A stretch of DNA of 36,823 nt. It comes from Collinsella aerofaciens (GTDB taxonomy: Bacteria > Actinomycetota > Coriobacteriia > Coriobacteriales > Coriobacteriaceae). The notes under the pieces were generated by a model. The model was given only the letters and a program-made list of their open reading frames with translations. It did not search any database and was not told the origin of the DNA. A program made the position numbers and the translations under genes. Positions within the stretch are counted from its first letter, which is position 1, and each line of letters opens with the position of its first letter. Location of the stretch: NCBI RefSeq assembly GCF_005844325.1, contig NZ_SPFY01000022.1, forward strand, positions 1 through 36,823. The letters run 5' to 3'. This document shows positions 32,199 to 36,823 of the stretch, in pieces.

Positions 32199-34009
32199 CC
32201 TCCTTGAAATTCCCCAGGCGCTTTGCACTTAGCCTGCTCGTCCCGTTGTCCGCCGCCGTAGCGCTGGCTTTGCCCTCAACCGCCCTCGCCGCGTCAGACC
32301 CGAACCCGCCCAGCATATCCAACGTGACGATATCCGCAACGGTCGTCACGGCAGGCTCCACGCTGCGTGTCGGCTACGATGTGGACGACCCCGATGGGGT
32401 GCGGTCAGTCACGCCGATAGTCGAGGTCGTCGTCGATAGCGATGACGGAGGCCAAGGCAACAGCTCCCGTCTCGCCTTCCAGTCGACCGGCGACACGACC
32501 GCGGGCTTCGATATCCCCACCTCCCCGAGCGACCAGCCCTGCAGGTATCGCATCATCGGCCTCGGCGTGACCGATAGCCTTGGATGGGTTACCGATGTCT
32601 ACGACGCGGCGTATGCCGAGGAGAAGGGGCTCGACTGTCCGACCTTCGCCACCAGCCCTCTCGTCTATGAGGTGACCGAGGGGCCCGCGGACCAGAACCC
32701 GCCGACCGTGTCCTCCGTGTCGCTCTCGAGCAGGGAGGTCGCGACCGGCGCCGACTTCCACATCTCTTGGTCTGTCGCGGACCCGGACGGCGTTCGCTCC
32801 GTTTCCCCCATACTGCAGCGGGGCTGGGAGGATAAGGACGACGGCTGCTCCGTTTCGTCGGCCTATTATCACGGAGGCTCGTCTATCGACGGGTTCGACC
32901 TCACATTCGACAGTAATAGGATCGGAAGGCACAGGCTGATCGGCCTTTCGGTCACCGATGACCTAGGGTTCGAGACCGATGTGTACGAGAGTTCCTACGC
33001 CAGGGCCAACGGCATCTCGGGCGCGACTTTCTCGGTTGCCGACCCGAGCGAGCTGTGCTTCGAGGTGACCGGCAGCGCGATCGACCGGAACCCGCCCACG
33101 GTCTCGAACGTTTCCATCTCCGCGAAGAGGGTCCCTGTCGGCGGGGTCCTCCGTATCTATTGCAATGTAGGCGACGCGGACGGCGTGAAGTCTGTCTCCC
33201 CGATCCTCGGCGACCCCGGCTATGTCGAAGACCCGAACTCGGCAAAAACTCGCAAAATGTTGAGCTGCAACTACGATGCGGCAAGAGGCTATATCGAAAT
33301 CGAGTTCCCCACGTCGCTCTCGATGGGCTCGTTTGAAATCCATGCCCTCGCGGTCCTCGACAAGGCGGGTCATGAGACCTTCGTCTACAGCTCCGCCTAC
33401 GCCGAGCGTAACGGCAAGACCGGCGTTCAGACCTTTGATGTCGACGACGCGGGGGACGTCACCTTTGACGTGACCGCCCCGCTGTATGCCGCCACCAAGG
33501 GCAACGGACAGGCGTATGCAAAGGACGGCGGGGTCGGCCTGACCTTCCGCTTCAGCGGTCCTCTCGATGAGTTCGCGCGTCTCCTTGTGGACGGAAATGA
33601 GGTCTCCGCTGAGAACTACACCACAACCAAGGGCAGCACGATTATCGAGCTCAGGCCGGCCTACCTAGACACGCTCGCCGCCGGCGGACACACCGTCACG
33701 GCTGTCTGGAAGGACGGGACGTCGACCGATGCGTCCTTCACCGTGGAGGGGAAGACCCAAGGGGAGCAAGCGGGCGGCAAGACCGATGTAGATTCACCCG
33801 GCGACAACAAAAGTGATCCTGCCACTCCTGAAAAGGACGCCGACGAGGCGTCTACAAAAAGGTCGGGACACACGACAGCCGATGAACCAAAGCTCGCCAC
33901 AACCGGCGACTCCGCTTGGATGGCCAGCATCGCATTAGCCATGGCGGCCACGGCCTGCTTCACGGCAGCGAGAAGGCTTGAGCCCAAGCAGCATAGGCAC
34001 GAACAGTAG
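32195..34009 (+). CDS. Sortase-anchored surface protein with three tandem repeats
   Basis: A 604-residue secreted, wall-anchored protein. An N-terminal signal peptide (about 1-32, RRFALSLLVPLSAAVALALPS, ends ALA) precedes three homologous repeats of about 130 residues (35-162, 166-293, 297-428), each opening NPP(S/T)(I/V)S and containing DPDGVRSVSPIL- or DADGVKSVSPIL-like text. A further beta domain (about 430-518), a charged Pro/Ser linker and a sortase signal follow: LATTG (567-571), a hydrophobic segment and a basic tail. Likely adhesin or carbohydrate- or matrix-binding protein; ligand unknown. The ATG has no clear ribosome site and overlaps the preceding frame, so it may depend on translational coupling. 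Confidence 0.85.
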   Translation: MTSLKFPRRFALSLLVPLSAAVALALPSTALAASDPNPPSISNVTISATVVTAGSTLRVGYDVDDPDGVRSVTPIVEVVVDSDDGGQGNSSRLAFQSTGDTTAGFDIPTSPSDQPCRYRIIGLGVTDSLGWVTDVYDAAYAEEKGLDCPTFATSPLVYEVTEGPADQNPPTVSSVSLSSREVATGADFHISWSVADPDGVRSVSPILQRGWEDKDDGCSVSSAYYHGGSSIDGFDLTFDSNRIGRHRLIGLSVTDDLGFETDVYESSYARANGISGATFSVADPSELCFEVTGSAIDRNPPTVSNVSISAKRVPVGGVLRIYCNVGDADGVKSVSPILGDPGYVEDPNSAKTRKMLSCNYDAARGYIEIEFPTSLSMGSFEIHALAVLDKAGHETFVYSSAYAERNGKTGVQTFDVDDAGDVTFDVTAPLYAATKGNGQAYAKDGGVGLTFRFSGPLDEFARLLVDGNEVSAENYTTTKGSTIIELRPAYLDTLAAGGHTVTAVWKDGTSTDASFTVEGKTQGEQAGGKTDVDSPGDNKSDPATPEKDADEASTKRSGHTTADEPKLATTGDSAWMASIALAMAATACFTAARRLEPKQHRHEQ

Positions 34010-34129
34010 CTCAAAGCGAACTCAACTGGGAGGGGCAGATGGATAGCCGTCCTTCTCTTACAATCAACCCAATCCGCTGAAATGCAATCAGTTAACGATT
34101 TTCGCCAGATGCTCGGTCTCTACCCCGCT

Positions 34130-34157
34130 CTGGCAAGCCACCAGGCGATGAGATAAT
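34130..34157 (+). promoter_or_regulatory. Promoter-like sequence upstream of the 34192 frame
   Basis: CTGGCA (34130-34135) and GATAAT (34152-34157) are 16 bases apart, matching consensus at four and five of six positions. The inferred transcript would begin just before the ribosome site AAGGAG that leads the ATG at 34192, which supports the longer version of that gene. Confidence 0.5.
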
Positions 34158-34191
34158 GCCCACGACTATCAACGTAAGCAAGGAGCGCGCT

Positions 34192-34290
34192 ATGGCAGAC
34201 AACGAGATCAAACCCTCGACGGACGATGGCCGAGAAGAACTCGTGGCAAAACAGCTCGCATCCACCAAAATCCACCTCGCGCTCACCTAG
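34192..34290 (+). pseudogene. 5-prime part of a gene cut by an in-frame amber codon
   Basis: AAGGAG six bases upstream and a promoter-like sequence precede ATG 34192. The frame reads MADNEIKPSTDDGREELVAK and continues to TAG at 34288-34290 (codon 33), then stays open in the same frame through 35427. Without the stop the protein would have 411 residues. A single C-to-T change (CAG to TAG) would explain it. It is either a nonsense mutation, a strain polymorphism, an assembly error, or less likely read-through. Confidence 0.7.
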
Positions 34291-34296
34291 GAGCGG

Positions 34297-35427
34297 GTGG
34301 ACGTCTCCAGCGCCATCAAGCTCCCACTCGAACGAGTCCCCCAGCTCGGCATAGCGCTCGCCTCACTCCCCTCGACGTTCCGTACCGTCTCCAACACAGT
34401 AAGCGTGCCCATGCTGCTCCAGCCGACCGATAAGCTTGGCAATCCGCTTGACCCGTCGATACTCCAATCGTTCAAGGACGGCAGTGGCCTCATGGGATCC
34501 TATCGCGATGCGGCCAAGGGTTTCGGGCAGGCGCGCTTCCACGTAGTCGAGGGCGACATCGCCACAAGCGTCACGCAGGTGCCTTACGATCCAACATCGC
34601 TATTCATGGCAGCCGCAATCGCGCAGATAAACCAAAAGCTCGACTCCATCCAGGAGTCCGTCGACGAGATGTTCGAGTACATGCGTCAGCGCGACAAGGC
34701 CAACATGCGCGGCAACCTCAAGACGCTCGCAGACATCCTCAACGGTTACGGCCTCAACTACAGCAACGCCACCTACATGGCAAACGCCCATATGAAGGTG
34801 CTCGACATCAAGCAGTCGTCCGCGCAGGACATGGAACTCTTCCGCTCGCAGGCGCAGGCAGATCTGAAAAAGAAAGGGTTCATCGAGGTGCGAGACGGCT
34901 TGGGCAGACGCCTCGACAAGGTGCTCGAATACCTCAAAGACTGCCAGCTCGCCACCTACATACACGCATTCTCGCTGTTCCTCGAACCCATGCTCGCCCA
35001 GAACTTCGAGCCCGCAAAGCTCGCGGATGCCACCGCGAAGATCGAGGCCGATTCGCTCGCGTACCGTGAGCTCTACACCGAGTGTTACGACGCCCTTGAG
35101 GCAGGAACTGCCGACACCGTCGATTCGGCGCTGCTGGGCGGTATCGCATCCGCGGGCAAGCTGCTCGGTCACGCCATCGCAAAGACCCCCGTGGGCGACC
35201 ATACACTCATCGACGAGGCGCTCGAGGGCGCGGGAGAGGACATCGGCAGGTTCAACGACAGGCAATCCGAGAAACTCCTCGAGAAGCTCCATCAGGCAAA
35301 GACGCCCGACGTCGCGCCGTTCAAGCAGAGCGTAAAGGAGATCGACACCCTCTACAACCGCCCCACGCAGATCGCCGTGGACGCCGAGAACGTCTACATC
35401 TTGCCTGCCAAGCAGCAGGAAGAGTAG
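34297..35427 (+). CDS. Helical protein of unknown function (downstream part of the interrupted gene)
   Basis: 376 residues from a GTG at 34297, in frame with the ATG at 34192; the GTG has no convincing ribosome site, so expression of this shorter form is doubtful. The sequence is mostly helical: AIAQINQKLDSIQESVDEMFEYMRQRD suggests a coiled coil, followed by long amphipathic helices and a glycine-alanine-rich helix ALLGGIASAGKLLGHAIA that could insert in a membrane. No family was recognised. Long helices with one hydrophobic hairpin occur in pore-forming or effector proteins, but that is only a hypothesis. Convergent with the exonuclease gene. Confidence 0.6.
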   Translation: MDVSSAIKLPLERVPQLGIALASLPSTFRTVSNTVSVPMLLQPTDKLGNPLDPSILQSFKDGSGLMGSYRDAAKGFGQARFHVVEGDIATSVTQVPYDPTSLFMAAAIAQINQKLDSIQESVDEMFEYMRQRDKANMRGNLKTLADILNGYGLNYSNATYMANAHMKVLDIKQSSAQDMELFRSQAQADLKKKGFIEVRDGLGRRLDKVLEYLKDCQLATYIHAFSLFLEPMLAQNFEPAKLADATAKIEADSLAYRELYTECYDALEAGTADTVDSALLGGIASAGKLLGHAIAKTPVGDHTLIDEALEGAGEDIGRFNDRQSEKLLEKLHQAKTPDVAPFKQSVKEIDTLYNRPTQIAVDAENVYILPAKQQEE

Positions 35428-35468
35428 CGATACGCGACAAGCATGCGCCAAGCAGACAGCTAACGCCC

Positions 35469-36203
35469 CTACCTCCCCTCCGCCTTCAGCCTCAGCAGCA
35501 GGTCGCCCAGCTCAGGGCACTTGCTGGAGAAGCGCGTCCGGGCTCGCTCGCCCATCCTCCATCGCTGGCGGATCTCCTGGGCACGCGGACTCACGCGATA
35601 GTTCCCGTCCATCACTTGCTTGAGCAACTTGGCGGCCACGCGCGCATCGGCTAGAGCGCTGTGAGCGTGGCCCGTCGACTCGTCAAACTCGATGCCAAAC
35701 CACGTTGCCGCGTCACTCAAAGAGACGCGCCCGTGGCTGCCCACGTCCATGATCGAAGTGTAAAACGCCTGCAGGTCGGCCCAGTCCGTAGGAAATGCGG
35801 CAAGGTCGATGTGCTTTGCTTGGCACTCGGTCAAAAGCTGTCGACGATCTGCCCCGCTCCAACAGACCACCTGGGCGGAGTAGCGACCAATCCAATCGCT
35901 GAGCCTTTTGATCACCACATAGAGCGGATCGGCCATCGCGGTGTCCACGGCCGATATCCCCGTAAGCTCGCGGACGGGGAACGCAACGCCTTCGGTAAAT
36001 TCCGTCTGCACAAACTGCGAGAACTCGCCCATAACGTTACCGTGGTAATCGAGCTTGACGGCGCCGACCTCGATAATCTCATTGCGCAGTCCACGTCGCT
36101 GGCGCTGCTTTGGCACCAGCGCAAACTCAAAGTCCAGCACAATCTGGCGCGCAAAGTTCGTCGTATCGATAGCCGAGATGCACGGCGTCTTTTCAGCTGA
36201 CAC
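35469..36203 (-). CDS. DnaQ-like 3'-5' exonuclease family protein (DEDDh)
   Basis: A 244-residue protein with the exonuclease fold. The three motifs are visible: ExoI VLDFEFAL (catalytic Asp and Glu), ExoII in the SGADRRQLLTE region, and ExoIII GHAHSALADARVAAKLL (His and Asp, DEDDh type). Such enzymes trim DNA or RNA 3-prime ends; it resembles stand-alone RNase T/KapD-type proteins rather than the polymerase subunit. The last 50 residues are basic and unassigned. The start is GTG 36203 after GGAGAGAGG. Confidence 0.85.
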   Translation of the reverse strand: MSAEKTPCISAIDTTNFARQIVLDFEFALVPKQRQRRGLRNEIIEVGAVKLDYHGNVMGEFSQFVQTEFTEGVAFPVRELTGISAVDTAMADPLYVVIKRLSDWIGRYSAQVVCWSGADRRQLLTECQAKHIDLAAFPTDWADLQAFYTSIMDVGSHGRVSLSDAATWFGIEFDESTGHAHSALADARVAAKLLKQVMDGNYRVSPRAQEIRQRWRMGERARTRFSSKCPELGDLLLRLKAEGR

Positions 36204-36639
36204 GGTTATGGCCTCTCTCCGTCAAATGCCGCTCGTTACATAAGCGGCTACATTGCCGTAAGGATAGGCGCTCGTGCGGACATGAAAGCGGGGCGCAATA
36301 CCATGCGCTGGTCGCACGCCATGCAGACGGCCCCAAGAGAATCGCCCGCTCTATTCAAATGCATGAAAAAGATTTAGGCCCGGTGACTTGAATCAGCGGT
36401 CATCCCGGGCCCATCAATATGCAGTGTACCTACAGAGGGCTGGTTAATCAAACGGGCTTTCGGTGACGAAGACCTGCGCGTCTATCCCCAATCGCCCAGC
36501 GCCGTCTTCTGCCGCCCTTACGAAAGGCTGCTATTCGAGGGAATCACGTTGCTGTTATTATCGAACATATATTCGTATTTATGACCGCGCTTTGATAGAA
36601 TGGCAGTTGTTGACGGCAGTTCCATGTGCCGGGCAGCGC
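36204..36639. other. Non-coding stretch before the small peptide gene
   Basis: No supported gene in either strand. It holds an imperfect long stem (36377-36387 with 36399-36411, GGCCCGG / CCGGGCC plus TGAC / GTCA, two-base bulge) followed on the minus strand by TAAATCTTTTT, which could end a minus-strand transcript. An AT-rich stretch (36550-36600) with TAGAAT at 36596-36601 may carry the promoter of the peptide gene. Confidence 0.4.
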
Positions 36640-36657
36640 CCTCCATGCGACGGGAGG
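36640..36657 (+). promoter_or_regulatory. Hairpin hiding the Shine-Dalgarno site of the small peptide gene
   Basis: CCTCC (36640-36644) can pair fully with GGAGG (36653-36657), which is the ribosome-binding site of the following ATG, with an eight-base loop. Five GC-rich pairs could restrain translation, as seen for type I toxin mRNAs. Confidence 0.45.
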
Positions 36658-36665
36658 TGATGCCC

Positions 36666-36779
36666 ATGACCGATCTGATTGATTTCGTGAAGCTCCTGAC
36701 CGCTTTGGTCTCGCTCCTCACGGCGCTTATCGGACTTTCCGAGGCACTTAAGCAGCGTACGAAGCAAAAGACGATATGA
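36666..36779 (+). CDS. 37-residue hydrophobic peptide, type I toxin-like
   Basis: The ATG lies eight bases after GGAGG, an ideal spacing; a second ATG two codons upstream is too close to it. The peptide begins MTDLIDFVKLLTALVSLL, is hydrophobic to about residue 27, and ends with a basic tail (KQRTKQK). One membrane helix with a charged C-terminus is typical of type I toxins and of small holin-like toxins. No antisense RNA gene was recognised. Family membership is not certain; it could also be a small membrane regulator. Confidence 0.6.
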   Translation: MTDLIDFVKLLTALVSLLTALIGLSEALKQRTKQKTI

Positions 36780-36823
36780 GAAAGCCATTGGGGTCGCCTC
36801 CCCCGCGTTGCAGTTTCTTTCCG

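Noticed and set aside
34297-35427. Calling the helical protein a pore-forming toxin or phage protein
   Set aside because: Only helical pattern and one Gly-Ala-rich helix support this; no family motif seen.

Overview
The window looks like chromosomal DNA of a GC-rich, anaerobic gut actinobacterium of the class Coriobacteriia, most likely Collinsella. This is an inference from gene content and style: Shine-Dalgarno-led genes with several GTG/TTG starts, an actinobacterial zinc-type S14 protein, a YgeW/YgeX/YgeY/HydA purine-type catabolic cluster with selenium-molybdenum accessory genes, and an LATTG-type sortase signal. No rRNA, tRNA, CRISPR array, integrase or transposase gene was found.

Layout. 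(1) 1-7600: tyrS and a U32-family protein on the minus strand, a divergent class A penicillin-binding protein with a low-complexity tail, then argR and a GT2-like glycosyltransferase. (2) 7759-18400: a long minus-strand housekeeping block, in transcription order rplE, rpsZ, rpsH, rplF, rplR, rpsE, rpmD, rplO, secY, adk, map, infA, rpmJ, rpsM, rpsK, rpsD, rpoA, rplQ, a terminator, truA. This is the distal spc operon plus the alpha operon. It starts abruptly at rplE: rplX, rplN and the S10 genes are not upstream; a promoter-like sequence and a REP-like palindrome are there instead. (3) 18712-28663: selenium-dependent molybdenum hydroxylase accessory genes (xdhC, yqeB, yqeC, a mocA-like gene) interleaved with hydA, ygeW, ygeY and dpaL (ygeX), ending in a divergent YheO-type regulator with a strong inverted repeat between it and dpaL. 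This matches the accessory and ring-opening half of the anaerobic purine/urate clusters of gut bacteria; the molybdenum hydroxylase itself is not in the window. (4) 28787-36823: an accessory region with a proline-rich membrane protein, a 1.3-kb transposase-less cassette, an overlapping gene set ending in a sortase-anchored surface protein, a helical protein gene interrupted by an in-frame amber codon, a DnaQ-like exonuclease and a 37-residue hydrophobic peptide gene.

The most interesting structure is the cassette at 29828-31114. It has 22-bp terminal inverted repeats (20/22 matching), is flanked on both sides by a perfect abutting 10-bp direct repeat (CTATACTTTT), has no transposase, and carries two translationally coupled genes of unrecognised function, one with a HEPN-like helical segment. 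It fits a mobile insertion cassette carrying a candidate toxin-antitoxin or defence pair. Second-tier observations are a 37-bp perfect inverted repeat between yqeC and hydA, the REP-like family upstream of rplE, the operator-like repeat at the dpaL/YheO boundary, the amber-interrupted gene at 34192, and the small hydrophobic peptide whose ribosome-binding site lies in a hairpin.
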